Assembly (NCBI RefSeq): GCF_042680685.1
Contig: NZ_JBHUEA010000002.1
Span: 62,001-126,000, forward strand
Origin: Amnibacterium endophyticum
GTDB taxonomy: Bacteria > Actinomycetota > Actinomycetes > Actinomycetales > Microbacteriaceae
Reading direction: 5' to 3'
Length of the DNA stretch: 64,000 nucleotides
In this document: positions 1-8,647 of the stretch, one piece after another
How the letters are laid out: each line of letters starts with the position of its first letter
Numbering within the stretch: the stretch's first letter is position 1
Position numbers and translations under genes: made by a program
The notes under the pieces: generated by a model
What the model was told of the DNA's origin: nothing
What the model saw: the letters and a program-made list of their open reading frames with translations, nothing else
Databases searched by the model: none

Positions 1-784
1 TCCGCGTGAACGTCGCCGACTTCTGCGGGGTGTAGGAGGAGAGCTCGAACGGGCCGGACGAGACGGGCTTCTTGGCGTACGTGCCGCCGACGTAGCCCTT
101 GCCGCCCTCGACCTTCGCCGGGACCGGCGCGAGCGTCGGCAGGGCGAGCAGGTAGTTGAAGTCGGCGTACGGCTTGCTCAGGTTGAAGGTGATGGTGTTG
201 CCCGACACCTGGATGCTGTCGAGCTCCTTGCCCTGGTACGGGCCCTTGTAGCCGCTCGGCGCCTTGATGACGTCGAGGAAGTACTGGGTCGGACCGCCGT
301 TGATCTGGTCGGTGGCGAAGATGCGCTCAGTCGCCCACTTGATGTCCTCGGCCTTGATGTCCGTGCCGTCGGAGTACTTCAGGCCGTCCTTCAGGGTGTA
401 CTTCCACTGCGTGTAGTCCGCGTTGTGGGTGCCCATGTCGGTGGCCAGGTCCGGGCCGAGCTCGTACTTGTCGCCGTTGACGTTCTTGTAGCCGATCAGC
501 GTGCGCGAGAAGAGCCGCTGCATGTTGAAGCACCAGCCGTAGTAGGTGCGGGCCGGGTCCCACGAGTCGCAGTCGGAGTCCGAGAGCAGCTTGATGGTGC
601 CGCCGGTCTTCGTGGAGGGGTTCACGACGCCGTCGACCGCGCCGTTGAAGGTGGCGGACCCGCCGCCGGTGCTGCTGGAGGGGTTGGTGGTGTTGCCGCC
701 GCCACCGCCCGAGCAGCCGGTGAGCGCGAGCGCCCCCGCCGCGAACACGGCGACGAGCGCCGTAGTACCGCGCTTGTACCTCAT
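1..784 (-). CDS. Peptide/nickel-type ABC transporter substrate-binding lipoprotein (5' part)
   Basis: Extracellular solute-binding protein of family 5 (SBP_bac_5) that captures oligopeptides or similar solutes for an ABC importer. The ATG at 784 gives a lipoprotein signal peptide: basic MRYKR, a hydrophobic stretch, and lipobox LTGC with Cys24 as the lipidation site. A Gly/Ser/Thr-rich linker follows, then mature sequence typical of the family (a GGT-IKLL start, DSWDPART, 'DG.DIKAEDIKWA'). About 261 residues are visible and the gene runs off the left edge; family members are about 530-600 aa. It lies downstream of the permease on the same strand (115-bp gap), so both probably belong to one leftward operon. 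The ligand cannot be told from sequence. Confidence 0.9.
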   Translation of the reverse strand, partial: MRYKRGTTALVAVFAAGALALTGCSGGGGGNTTNPSSSTGGGSATFNGAVDGVVNPSTKTGGTIKLLSDSDCDSWDPARTYYGWCFNMQRLFSRTLIGYKNVNGDKYELGPDLATDMGTHNADYTQWKYTLKDGLKYSDGTDIKAEDIKWATERIFATDQINGGPTQYFLDVIKAPSGYKGPYQGKELDSIQVSGNTITFNLSKPYADFNYLLALPTLAPVPAKVEGGKGYVGGTYAKKPVSSGPFELSSYTPQKSATFTR

Positions 785-899
785 AGGTCGTCCTTCCTGG
801 TGTGCTGTGTCCGGCGGCGCGAGCCGCCGGGGGTGGGCCTGACGGCCCGGCGGAGGGCGGTGCAGGCCGCTTCCTCCGCGCGTCTGGTGGGTCGGCCCG

Positions 900-1931
900 T
901 CATCGGGTCGACTTCGGGTCGAAGGCGTCGTGCAGCCCGTCGCCGAAGAGGTTGAACGCGAGCACGGTGATGAAGATCGCGAGACCGGGCCACACGAGGT
1001 AGAGCGGGTCGACCTGCACGTACTGCGCCGCGTCGGAGAGCATCTGGCCCCACGACGGCGTCGGGGGGATGATCCCGATGCCGAGGAAGGAGAGGCCCGC
1101 CTCGCCGAGGATGTAGTTCGGGATCGTCAGCGTGGTGTACACGAGGATCGGCCCGAGCAGGTTCGGCAGGATCTCGCGGAACATGATCCGCGCGTCCGAG
1201 GCGCCGAGGCTCCGCGCGGCCTCGACGAACTCCTTCTCGCGCAGCGACAGCACCTGGCCGCGGACGATCCGACCGATGTAGGGGAAGCCGAAGAAGCCGA
1301 GCACCCCGATGATGATCGCGTTGCGGGCCACGACCGCCGGGTCGCCGGCCGGGACGATGATGCCGACGACGGCGATGAGCGCCAGCGAGAACAGCAGCAC
1401 CGGGAAGGACAGGATCACGTCCATGATCCGGGAGATCAGCGTGTCGGCCCAGCCGCGGTAGTACCCCGCGATGAGTCCCAGCGTGATGCCGAGCACGAGC
1501 GAGAAGAGCGTCGCGAGGCCGGCGATGAAGAGCGAGGTGCGGGCGCCGAAGACGAGCAGGGCGAAGATGTCCTGCGCCGTGCTGGGCGTGACGCCGAGCC
1601 AGTGCGAGCCGCTGATGCCGCCCGCGGCGCCGAGCGGCAGGTTCGTGTTCGGGTCGAGGAGCGACGTCGGGTCCTCGGGTGCGCCGTAACTGGTGCCGTA
1701 CAGCTTCGTGATGACGCCGGCGAACACGCCGATCAGGATGAACAGGACGACGACCACGCCGCCCGCCATCGCGACCTTGTCCTGGCGCAGGCGGCGCCAG
1801 GCGATCGAGAGGAGCGACCGGCCCTTGATGGCTCCGCCGGTGGCGTCGCCGCGGTCGTCCTGCCGATCCCGGCGACCGAATCCGTCGGACTCCTCGACGG
1901 CCTCGGACTCGGCGGGCTGGCTGAAGGACAC
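900..1931 (-). CDS. ABC transporter permease, DppC/OppC type
   Basis: Inner-membrane permease subunit of a peptide/nickel-class ABC importer. The 343-aa product starts at GTG 1931, preceded by an AGGGGA ribosome-binding site; a longer reading to 2087 has no signal and looks non-coding. An acidic cytoplasmic N-terminus leads to the OppC N-terminal TM segment (AMAGGVVVVLFILIGVFAGV). After a periplasmic loop come five more hydrophobic segments and the EAA loop (EFVEAARSLGASDARIMFREILPN) that contacts the ATPase. The partner DppB permease normally precedes DppC, but here the gene upstream is divergent and unrelated, so DppB and the ATPases must lie elsewhere, perhaps beyond the left edge. Confidence 0.92.
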   Translation of the reverse strand: MSFSQPAESEAVEESDGFGRRDRQDDRGDATGGAIKGRSLLSIAWRRLRQDKVAMAGGVVVVLFILIGVFAGVITKLYGTSYGAPEDPTSLLDPNTNLPLGAAGGISGSHWLGVTPSTAQDIFALLVFGARTSLFIAGLATLFSLVLGITLGLIAGYYRGWADTLISRIMDVILSFPVLLFSLALIAVVGIIVPAGDPAVVARNAIIIGVLGFFGFPYIGRIVRGQVLSLREKEFVEAARSLGASDARIMFREILPNLLGPILVYTTLTIPNYILGEAGLSFLGIGIIPPTPSWGQMLSDAAQYVQVDPLYLVWPGLAIFITVLAFNLFGDGLHDAFDPKSTR

Positions 1932-1994
1932 GGTTCCCCTTCGGATCAGGTGCAGAACGGCCTGCTCGGCTCCCGGCGTCCGGATGCCCGGGCA

Positions 1995-2000
1995 AGCATA
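1995..2000 (-). promoter_or_regulatory. Candidate -10 box for the ABC permease operon
   Basis: TATGCT on the minus strand, 63 bp upstream of the permease GTG, fits the actinobacterial TANNNT -10 consensus. No clear -35 is visible. An inferred leader of about 57 nt would contain the AGGGGA site. The rest of 1932-2190 shows nothing else recognisable. Confidence 0.3.
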
Positions 2001-2190
2001 AGGATGAACGGGTAGGACCCTGGAACCCAGGGCTGCTTTGTTACACGTCGGAAACCGGGGGCGATGGATCGATGCACCTGCTCGCACGAAAGCCGCGGCA
2101 GTCCTTGCGCTCTGGCAACTTCGTTGCGCGGCGACGCACAGGGTGCGCGCCGCGAGGATCCGTCGGGCCGTGCCGTCAGGCTGCGCGGTG

Positions 2191-2991
2191 GTGAGCGCGA
2201 GGCCGGGCGCGGCACGGGACGCGGACGGGCCGGCCGGGTCGGTCGAACCGGTCGGGCGTGCCTACCGACCCCGCGCCGAGCTGCTGCTCGTGCTGGGCGT
2301 CTCGCTCGGCCAGTCGGCGGTGTGGGCGGTCGTGTCGCTCGCCGACACGCTCTCCCGCGGACCGCTGCGCAGCCAGCCCCAGACGCTGAACCCGACCCAG
2401 AACGTGCGGCCCCTGTTCGACCTGATCGAGCAGCTGCTGTCCATCGCCTTCCCGCTCGTCCCGGTGCTGCTCGCCCTGTACCTGATGGGACCGGGCGTGC
2501 TGCGCCGGATCGGGCTCGACGTGCGCCGGCCCGGGTTCGACGCCGGGACGGGGGCCCTCCTCGCGCTGGCGATCGGGCTGCCGGGGCTGGGGCTGTACTT
2601 CGCGGGCGTCGCGCTCGGCATCACCACCCCGGTGCACGCGGCCGGGCTCGCACCGCAGTGGTACGCGGTGCCCGTGCTGGTGCTGTCGGCGCTGCGCGCC
2701 GCGCTGCAGGAGGAGGTGATCGTGGTCGCCTTCCTCGTCTCCCGCCTGCGGGACGCGCGCTGGGGCTGGCCCGCGGTCGTCGTGACGAGCGCGCTCCTGC
2801 GCGGCTCGTACCACCTGTACCAGGGCTTCGGGCCGGCGATCGGCAACGCCGTCATGGGGGTCGTCTTCGCGCTCTTCTACCGTCGGTTCGGCCGCGTCGC
2901 CCCGCTCGTCGTGGCGCACTTCCTGCTCGACCTCGTGAGCTTCGTGGGCTACTACGTCGTGCAGGCGGTCGCACCCGGGCTGCTCCCCTGA
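2191..2991 (+). CDS. CPBP family intramembrane glutamic endopeptidase
   Basis: Polytopic membrane protein of the CPBP (Abi/CAAX protease, PF02517) family, about 266 aa from GTG 2191 (an adjacent GTG at 2188 is equally possible; the earlier in-frame ATG at 2038 adds low-complexity, unlikely sequence). The three family motifs are present: a Glu pair in LQEEVIVVAFLVSRLR (about residues 174-175), Arg/His in RGSYHLYQG (about 204-208), and the last His in VAHFLLDLV (about 243). It has roughly seven to eight hydrophobic segments. Bacterial members have varied or unknown roles, including bacteriocin self-immunity. It is divergent from the ABC operon and probably monocistronic. Substrate unknown. Confidence 0.85.
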   Translation: MSARPGAARDADGPAGSVEPVGRAYRPRAELLLVLGVSLGQSAVWAVVSLADTLSRGPLRSQPQTLNPTQNVRPLFDLIEQLLSIAFPLVPVLLALYLMGPGVLRRIGLDVRRPGFDAGTGALLALAIGLPGLGLYFAGVALGITTPVHAAGLAPQWYAVPVLVLSALRAALQEEVIVVAFLVSRLRDARWGWPAVVVTSALLRGSYHLYQGFGPAIGNAVMGVVFALFYRRFGRVAPLVVAHFLLDLVSFVGYYVVQAVAPGLLP

Positions 2992-3026
2992 CCACGGCCG
3001 CGCGGGACGCTGTCGGCGGCCGCGCC

Positions 3027-3032
3027 TAGCGT
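3027..3032 (+). promoter_or_regulatory. -10 box of a leaderless promoter (2H phosphoesterase)
   Basis: TAGCGT is followed by 6 nt and then the GTG at 3039, placing the transcription start on the start codon. This supports that start and a leaderless mRNA. Confidence 0.5.
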
Positions 3033-3038
3033 GACGGC

Positions 3039-3584
3039 GTGGTCCAGAGCATCGAGCTGCTGTTCGACGACGAGACCGAGACGGCGCTGGCGCGCTCGTG
3101 GGCGGCCCTGGCGGACGCCGGCCTGCCCAGCCTCGCGACCCACACCGGGGAGACGAACCGGCCCCACGTCACGGTCGCGGTGTCCGACGAGGGCGATCTG
3201 CGCCCGGCGCTGGACCGGGTCGGCGCGGTCCTCGAGGGCTGGGACCTGCGCGGTCGCGGGTTCGGCGCGGTGGTCGGCTCCCCCGTGCTGTTCGGCGGCC
3301 ACCGCCACCGCTGGGTGCTCGCGCGCCAGGTCGTGCCGAGCCGGCCGCTCCTGACCCTGCACGCGGCGCTGCACCGCGCCCTCGCCGCGCACGCGCCGGA
3401 CGCGGCGGTGTCGGAGCAGACGCTGCCCGACCGCTGGACGGCGCACGCGACCCTCGCACGCCGCGTCCCGGCCGAGCGCCTGGGCGAGGCGCTGCAGGCG
3501 GTCGACGTCGAGCCGCTGCCCTGCCGGTTCACCGGCGCGCGGCTCTGGGACTCCGTCCCGAAGACGGTCACCCCGCTCGGCTGA
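3039..3584 (+). CDS. 2'-5' RNA ligase / 2H phosphoesterase family protein
   Basis: A 181-aa soluble protein with the two HxT motifs of the 2H phosphoesterase fold: HVT at 43-45 and HAT at 136-138. These motifs form the active site that hydrolyses or makes 2',3'-cyclic or 2'-5' phosphodiester bonds in RNA or nucleotides (LigT/ThpR-like). The two halves show the usual internal duplication. The GTG start is chosen because a TANNNT -10 box lies 6 nt before it and the first residues (VQSIELLFD) form the expected first strand. It is convergent with gcvP, with the tandem-repeat block between the stops. The natural substrate cannot be deduced. Confidence 0.82.
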   Translation: MVQSIELLFDDETETALARSWAALADAGLPSLATHTGETNRPHVTVAVSDEGDLRPALDRVGAVLEGWDLRGRGFGAVVGSPVLFGGHRHRWVLARQVVPSRPLLTLHAALHRALAAHAPDAAVSEQTLPDRWTAHATLARRVPAERLGEALQAVDVEPLPCRFTGARLWDSVPKTVTPLG

Positions 3585-3598
3585 CCCGCGGCGCGGGG

Positions 3599-3846
3599 CC
3601 CTCCCGCCCGTCGAGGCACGAGCGCAGCGCCCTCCCGCCGGTCGAGGCACGAACGCTGGGCCCTCCCGCCCGTCGAGGCACGAACGCTGGGCCCTCCCGC
3701 CCGTCGAGGCACGAACGCTGGGCCCTCCCGCCGGTCGAGGCGCGAGCGCAGCGCCCTCCCGCCCGTCGAGGCGCGAGCGCAGCGCCCTCCCGCCCGTCGA
3801 GGCGCGAGCGCAGCGCCCTCCCGCCGGTCGAGGTGCGAGCGCAGCG
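3599..3846. repeat. Tandem array, 8 units of 31 bp
   Basis: Eight consecutive 31-bp units start at 3599, 3630, 3661, 3692, 3723, 3754, 3785 and 3816. Each reads CCCTCCCGCC(C/G)GTCGAGG then (C/T)(A/G)CGA(G/A)CGC and ends AGCG or TGGG. The units differ only at a few positions and have no spacers. The array fills the gap between two convergent genes, and the last unit runs into a dispersed palindromic element. Confidence 0.9.
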
Positions 3847-3861
3847 AGCCTCGAGACCACC
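3826..3861. repeat. Dispersed palindromic element, type A
   Basis: GGTCGAGGTGCGAGCGCAGC followed by GAGCCTCGAGACCACC is an imperfect inverted repeat. Related copies lie at about 30611, 35981, 36214, 36413 and 52067. Here the left half has been amplified into the 31-bp array. The host-wide role is unknown; a terminator-like function between convergent genes is possible. Confidence 0.75.
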
Positions 3862-3913
3862 CCCGCCGTCGGCGCGGACGAGTGGTCCCGAGGCTGCGCC
3901 GTCGCAGCGACCG

Positions 3914-6838
3914 TCAGGCGAAGGCGTCCGGCGGCGGGCAGGCGCAGACGAGGTTGCGGTCGCCCCACGCCTGGTCGATGCGGCGCACCGGCGGCCAGTA
4001 CTTCCCGCGCACCGCGCGGTGCCGGTCCGCGGCGGAGGCCTCGAACGGGTAGGCCGCCTCCTCGCGCGTGTACGGGTGCGTCCACTCCGGGGCGGCGAGC
4101 GCGTGCGCCGTGTGGGGCGCGTTCACGAGCGGGTTGTCGTCCGCCGGCCACTCCCCCGCCCGCACCCGGTCGGCCTCGGCGCGGATCGCGAGCATGGCGT
4201 CGACGAACCGGTCGATCTCGGCGAGGTCCTCGCTCTCGGTCGGCTCGACCATCAGCGTGCCCGGCACCGGGAACGACATCGTCGGCGCGTGGAACCCGTG
4301 GTCGATCAGGCGTTTCGCGACGTCGTCGACCGTGACCCCCGTGGCCGCGGTCATCGGCCGCAGGTCGAGGATGCACTCGTGCGCGACGAGGCCGCCCTCG
4401 CCGCGGTAGAGCACCGGGTACGCCTCCTGCAGCCGCACGGCGACGTAGTTCGCCGCGAGGACGGCGGCGTCGGTCGCCGCCTGCAGCCCGTCCGCGCCCA
4501 TCATCCGGACGTACGCCCACGAGATCGGCAGGATCCCGGGCGACCCGTAGGGCGCCGCCGAGACCGGCGTCCCGCCGAAGCGGCCGGGCGCCCAGTGCGC
4601 GACGCCGTCCGCCTGCTGCGCCATCGGGTGGCCGGGCAGGTGGGCGGCGAGGTGCGCCTTGGCCGCGACCGGGCCGACGCCCGGCCCGCCGCCGCCGTGC
4701 GGGATGCAGAACGTCTTGTGCAGGTTCAGGTGGCTGACGTCGCCGCCGAAGTCGCCGAAGCGGGCCCGGCCGAGCAGCGCGTTCAGGTTCGCGCCGTCGA
4801 TGTACACCTGGCCGCCGGCCGCGTGGACGGCGTCGGTCACCTCGCGCACGTCGTGCTCGTAGACGCCGTGGGTGGAGGGGTAGGTGATCATCAGCGCGGC
4901 GAGCGCGTCCGCGTGCTGCGCGATCTTCGCCCGCAGGTCGGCGAGGTCGACGTTCCCGAGCTCGTCGCACGCGACGACCACGACCTTCAGGCCGGCGAGC
5001 ACCGCCGAGGCGGCGTTCGTGCCGTGGGCGGACGACGGGATCAGGCAGACCGTGCGGCTCTCGTCCCCGTTCGCGCGGTGGTAGCCGCGGATCGCCATCA
5101 GCCCCGCGAGCTCGCCCTGGCTGCCGGCGTTCGGCTGCAGGCTGACCGCGTCGTACCCGGTCAGCTCGGCGAGCCACGCCTCCAGCTGGCCGACCAGCTC
5201 GAGCGAGCCCGCGACGTCCTCCGCCGGCGCGAACGGGTGCAGGTCGGCGAACTCCGGCCACGTCACCGCGGCCATCTCCGTCGCCGCGTTCAGCTTCATC
5301 GTGCACGAGCCGAGCGGGATCATCCCGCGGTCGAGCGCGTAGTCGAGGTCGGCCAGGTAGCGGAGGTACCGCATCATGCCGGTCTCGGAATGGAACGTGT
5401 TGAAGACCGGGTGGGTCAGGTACGCCGAGGTGCGCAGCAGCTGCACGGGCAGGGTCGCGGCGCCGCCGGCGACGAAGGCGAAGTCGGAGGAGCGGTCGCC
5501 CGCCAGCAGGTCGACCAGCAGGTCGACGACGTCGCCGGTCGCCTCGTCGAAGGCGATCCCGACGGTGCGGTCGTCGACGCGGCGCAGCCAGAGGCCGCGC
5601 TCGCGGGCCGCGTCGAGCACGGCCTCGGCGTCCACGTCGTCGATCAGCAGCACGTCGAAGAACGCCTGCTCGCGCACCCGCACGCCCGCGGCGCGCAGCA
5701 TCGTCGCGGCGTGCGCGGCGGCACCATGGACGTCCTCCGCGATCCGCTTCAGCCCGGCGGGCCCGTGGTACACGGCGTACATCGCCGCCATCACGGCGAG
5801 CAGCACCTGCGCGGTGCAGATGTTGCTCGTCGCCTTCTCGCGCCGGATGTGCTGCTCGCGAGCCTGCAGGCTGAGCCGGTAGGCGGGGTCGCCGTCCGCG
5901 TCCTTCGACACCCCGACGAGGCGACCCGGCAGCTGCCGCTCCAGCCCCGCGCGCACCGCCATGTAGCCGGCGTGCGGGCCGCCCATCGCCATCGGCACGC
6001 CGAAGCGCTGGGTGGTGCCGACGGCGACGTCCGCACCGAGCTCGCCGGGCGGCGTCAGCAGCGTCATCGCGAGCAGGTCGGCGGCGACGACCGCGAGGCC
6101 GCCCCGCTCCTTCGCCGCGGCGATTGCCTCGGCCGGGTCCCAGACCCGCCCGGAGGCGCCCGGGTACTGCACGAGCACGCCGAACAGGTCGCCGTCGGGC
6201 AGCCCGTCGACGGCGAGGTCCGACTCGACCAGCTCGACGCCCACGGCCTCGGCGCGGCCGGCGAGCACGGCCTTCGTCTGCGGCAGCGCGTCCGCGTCGA
6301 CCACGAACCGCGGGGTGCGGGCCTTCGACGCGCGCCGGGCGAGCAGCATGCCCTCCGCGACCGCCGTCGCCTCGTCCAGCATCGACGAGTTCGCGGTGGT
6401 CAACCCGGTCAGGTCGGCCACCATCGTCTGGAAGTTCAGCAGCGCCTCGAGGCGCCCCTGGCTGATCTCCGGCTGGTACGGCGTGTACGCCGTGTACCAG
6501 GCCGGGTTCTCCAGCACGTTGCGCTGGATCACCGCCGGGGTGATCGTGCCGGAGTAGCCGAGGCCGATCATCGAGGTGCGGACGGTGTTCCGCGCCGCGA
6601 GGCGGCGCAGCTCGGCGATCGCCTGCCGCTCGGTCGCGGCGGCCGGCAGCACGGACGGGTGCTCCGCCGGCTCCGGGCGGATCGCGTCCGGCACCGCGCG
6701 GTCGAGCAGCGCGTCGAGCGAGTCGGCGCCGACGGCCTGCAGCATCCGCTCCTGGGCGTCGGGGGTCGTGCCGATGTGCCGGCGGCGGAAGGCGTCCGCC
6801 GGCACGGCGACGGCGGGGCGGGCGGCGAGGTCGGTCAT
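3914..6838 (-). CDS. gcvP: Glycine dehydrogenase (aminomethyl-transferring), P-protein
   Basis: PLP-dependent P-protein of the glycine cleavage system. It decarboxylates glycine and passes the aminomethyl group to the lipoyl arm of GcvH. The 974-aa single-chain form starts at ATG 6838, overlapping the gcvH stop by 4 bp (ATGA). It begins with the family pattern FRRRHIG. The PLP-binding lysine lies in NLHKTFCIPHGGGGPG near residue 707. The N-terminal half (residues about 1-440) and C-terminal half are the usual duplicated aminotransferase-fold domains. Length matches the family (about 950-980 aa). It is the last gene of gcvT-gcvH-gcvP and is controlled by the upstream glycine riboswitch. Confidence 0.98.
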   Translation of the reverse strand: MTDLAARPAVAVPADAFRRRHIGTTPDAQERMLQAVGADSLDALLDRAVPDAIRPEPAEHPSVLPAAATERQAIAELRRLAARNTVRTSMIGLGYSGTITPAVIQRNVLENPAWYTAYTPYQPEISQGRLEALLNFQTMVADLTGLTTANSSMLDEATAVAEGMLLARRASKARTPRFVVDADALPQTKAVLAGRAEAVGVELVESDLAVDGLPDGDLFGVLVQYPGASGRVWDPAEAIAAAKERGGLAVVAADLLAMTLLTPPGELGADVAVGTTQRFGVPMAMGGPHAGYMAVRAGLERQLPGRLVGVSKDADGDPAYRLSLQAREQHIRREKATSNICTAQVLLAVMAAMYAVYHGPAGLKRIAEDVHGAAAHAATMLRAAGVRVREQAFFDVLLIDDVDAEAVLDAARERGLWLRRVDDRTVGIAFDEATGDVVDLLVDLLAGDRSSDFAFVAGGAATLPVQLLRTSAYLTHPVFNTFHSETGMMRYLRYLADLDYALDRGMIPLGSCTMKLNAATEMAAVTWPEFADLHPFAPAEDVAGSLELVGQLEAWLAELTGYDAVSLQPNAGSQGELAGLMAIRGYHRANGDESRTVCLIPSSAHGTNAASAVLAGLKVVVVACDELGNVDLADLRAKIAQHADALAALMITYPSTHGVYEHDVREVTDAVHAAGGQVYIDGANLNALLGRARFGDFGGDVSHLNLHKTFCIPHGGGGPGVGPVAAKAHLAAHLPGHPMAQQADGVAHWAPGRFGGTPVSAAPYGSPGILPISWAYVRMMGADGLQAATDAAVLAANYVAVRLQEAYPVLYRGEGGLVAHECILDLRPMTAATGVTVDDVAKRLIDHGFHAPTMSFPVPGTLMVEPTESEDLAEIDRFVDAMLAIRAEADRVRAGEWPADDNPLVNAPHTAHALAAPEWTHPYTREEAAYPFEASAADRHRAVRGKYWPPVRRIDQAWGDRNLVCACPPPDAFA

Positions 6839-7209
6839 GCGGCGCCCGTCAGCGCGTCGTACTGGTCGCGGTCGAGCAGCTCGGGCAGCTCGCTGAAGCG
6901 CACCCGCATCAGCCAGCCCTCGCCGAACGGGTCGCTGTTCACGACCTCGGGCGACGACGACAGCTGCTCGTTCACCTCGACCACCTCGCCGGAGACGGGG
7001 CAGAAGAGCTCGCCGACCGACTTCGTCGACTCGAGCTCGCCGACCGTCTGCCCGGCGGTGACCTCGTCGCCGACGGACGGCAGGTCGACGTAGACGATGT
7101 CGCCGAGCTGCGCGGCCGCGTAGGCGGTGACGCCGACCGTCGCGACGTCGCCGTCCGCGTCGACCCACTCGTGCTCGGCGGTGTACTTGAGGTGCTCGGG
7201 GGCGGTCAT
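6835..7209 (-). CDS. gcvH: Glycine cleavage system H protein
   Basis: Small lipoyl-carrier protein (124 aa) that shuttles the aminomethyl intermediate from GcvP to GcvT and the dihydrolipoyl group to the L-protein. The lipoylated lysine is Lys63 in ELESTKSVGEL, in a hammerhead domain of typical length. The ATG at 7209 lies 1 bp after the gcvT stop, and its own stop overlaps the gcvP start, so translation is probably coupled. The dihydrolipoamide dehydrogenase (L-protein) is not encoded nearby, as is usual because it is shared with other complexes. Confidence 0.98.
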   Translation of the reverse strand: MTAPEHLKYTAEHEWVDADGDVATVGVTAYAAAQLGDIVYVDLPSVGDEVTAGQTVGELESTKSVGELFCPVSGEVVEVNEQLSSSPEVVNSDPFGEGWLMRVRFSELPELLDRDQYDALTGAA

Positions 7210-7210
7210 G

Positions 7211-8347
7211 TCAGGCCTCTCGGGAGTAGAAGGGGAGCGGGACGACGCGGACGGGGAGCCGCGTGCCGCGGACGTCGACGGCGAGGTCCGCGTCGCGCGC
7301 GTCCTCGTCGAGGTAGGCCATCGCGATCGGGGTGCCGAGCGTCGGGCTGAGCACGCCGCTCGTCACGACGCCGACCTCGCGGTCGCCCGCGAGCACGGGG
7401 TACTCCGCGCGGGGCGCACGGCGGCCCTCCGCCGCGAGGCCGACCAGGACGCGACCGCCGGACGCGTGCTCCACCGCCTCCCGGCCGACGTAGTCGGCGG
7501 CCTTCGCCGGGCGGACCAGCCGGCCGAGGCCGGCCTGGTGCGGGCGGGTGAGCGTCGTCAGCTCGTGCCCGTAGAGGGGCATGCCCGCCTCGAGCCGCAG
7601 CGTGTCGCGGGCCGCGAGGCCGGCCGGGACGACGCCGGAGCCGGCGCCGACCTCGAGCAGCGCGCGCCAGAGCGCGGGCAGCAGGGACGGCGGCGCGTAC
7701 AGCTCGTAGCCGCGCTCCCCCGTGTAGCCGGTGCGTGCGACCAGCACCGGGTGGCCCTCGTAGCGGGCGCGCATGAAGCGGTAGTTGCGCAGCGCCGCCA
7801 GCTGCTCGCGGAAATGCGCCTCGGTGACGTCGCCGTCGCCCTCGACGCCGAAGCCGGGGGTCTCGAGCAGCACGTCGAGCGCCCGGGGTCCCTGGAGGGC
7901 GACGAGGCCGACCTCGTCCGTCTCGTCCTCCACGACGGCGTCGAAGCCGACGGCCCGGTCGCGCAGCGTCGCCGCGACCACCTCCCGGTTCGCGGCGTTG
8001 GCGACGACGAGGTAGCGGTCGTCCCCCGTGCGGTAGACGACCAGGTCGTCGATCACGCCGCCCTCGCCGTTCAGCAGCAGCGTGTAGCGGGCCTGCCCCA
8101 CCTGCGCGGTCGACAGCTCGCCGAGCAGCGCGGCGTCCAGGGCCTGTGGAGCGGCGACGCCGAGGACGACGATCTCCGCCATGTGCGACAGGTCGAACAG
8201 CCCGGCGGCGTTCCGCACCGCGTGGTGCTCGGCGAGGTCGCCCGAGTAGCGCAGCGGCATCGTCCAGCCGGCGAACTCGGTGAAGGAGGCGCCCGCCGCG
8301 GCGTGCACGTCGTGCAGCGGGGAGCGGTGCGGGACGGGATCGGACAC
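7211..8347 (-). CDS. gcvT: Glycine cleavage system aminomethyltransferase, T-protein
   Basis: Folate-dependent enzyme (378 aa) that releases ammonia from aminomethyl-GcvH and forms 5,10-methylene-tetrahydrofolate. The start is GTG 8347. Recognisable features are HxxAGASFTEFAGW near the N-terminus, LLNGEGGVIDDLVVYR in the folate-binding domain, RTGYTGERGYEL, and the C-terminal barrel domain (VGLAAEGRRAPR, GVVTSGVLSPTLG). First gene of the operon, directly downstream of a tandem glycine riboswitch, so expression should rise with glycine. Confidence 0.97.
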   Translation of the reverse strand: MSDPVPHRSPLHDVHAAAGASFTEFAGWTMPLRYSGDLAEHHAVRNAAGLFDLSHMAEIVVLGVAAPQALDAALLGELSTAQVGQARYTLLLNGEGGVIDDLVVYRTGDDRYLVVANAANREVVAATLRDRAVGFDAVVEDETDEVGLVALQGPRALDVLLETPGFGVEGDGDVTEAHFREQLAALRNYRFMRARYEGHPVLVARTGYTGERGYELYAPPSLLPALWRALLEVGAGSGVVPAGLAARDTLRLEAGMPLYGHELTTLTRPHQAGLGRLVRPAKAADYVGREAVEHASGGRVLVGLAAEGRRAPRAEYPVLAGDREVGVVTSGVLSPTLGTPIAMAYLDEDARDADLAVDVRGTRLPVRVVPLPFYSREA

Positions 8348-8399
8348 GGCGGCTCCAGAGCGTCGGGGCCCGGCGTGCGATGCGGCGCCGGGTGGTGCT

Positions 8400-8565
8400 C
8401 CCCCTCTGTCATGGTGCCTGAGAGATTCGGCGAGAACGCCTTTCCCCGTCGGCGGGAGCCCCGCGGGCTCCGCTCTCCAGAGCGACCCGTCCGACGCGGT
8501 GCTGGACCTGAGAGATTCCGGGGCGGTTGCTCCTACGGTGCCGGCGGACCGGCTCTCCCGCGTCG
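8400..8565 (-). ncRNA. Tandem glycine riboswitch (gcvT leader)
   Basis: On the minus strand two aptamers follow each other. The first runs from CGGGAGAGCC (about 8562) through a GTAGGAGCAACC core to GGAATCTCTCAGG (about 8507). The second runs from CTCTGGAGAGC (about 8484) through GACGGGGAAAGGC to GAATCTCTCAGGCACC (about 8413). AATCTCTCAGG and the purine-rich core are hallmarks of the glycine riboswitch, which is usually an ON switch for gcv genes. The second aptamer ends about 55 nt before the gcvT start. Confidence 0.93.
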
Positions 8566-8597
8566 GCCGATGCGGCCGGATCTTCGGTTGTGCGGTC

Positions 8598-8603
8598 AGC
8601 GTA
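8598..8603 (-). promoter_or_regulatory. Candidate -10 box of the gcv operon
   Basis: TACGCT on the minus strand would start transcription near 8590, about 25 nt before the first aptamer. The -35 region is not obvious. Confidence 0.4.
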
Positions 8604-8647
8604 CTGCGCGGCTGCGACGCGCGGCCAGACGCGTCGGTGCCGACGGG

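Noticed and set aside
3599..3846. CRISPR array
   Set aside because: The 31-bp units are contiguous with no unique spacers and no cas genes are in the window.
3098..7093. 1331-codon open frame on the plus strand across the gcvP region
   Set aside because: It is antisense to the clearly recognisable gcvP and gcvH and reads through the 31-bp repeats; Arg/Val/His-rich composition is typical of shadow frames in high-GC DNA.
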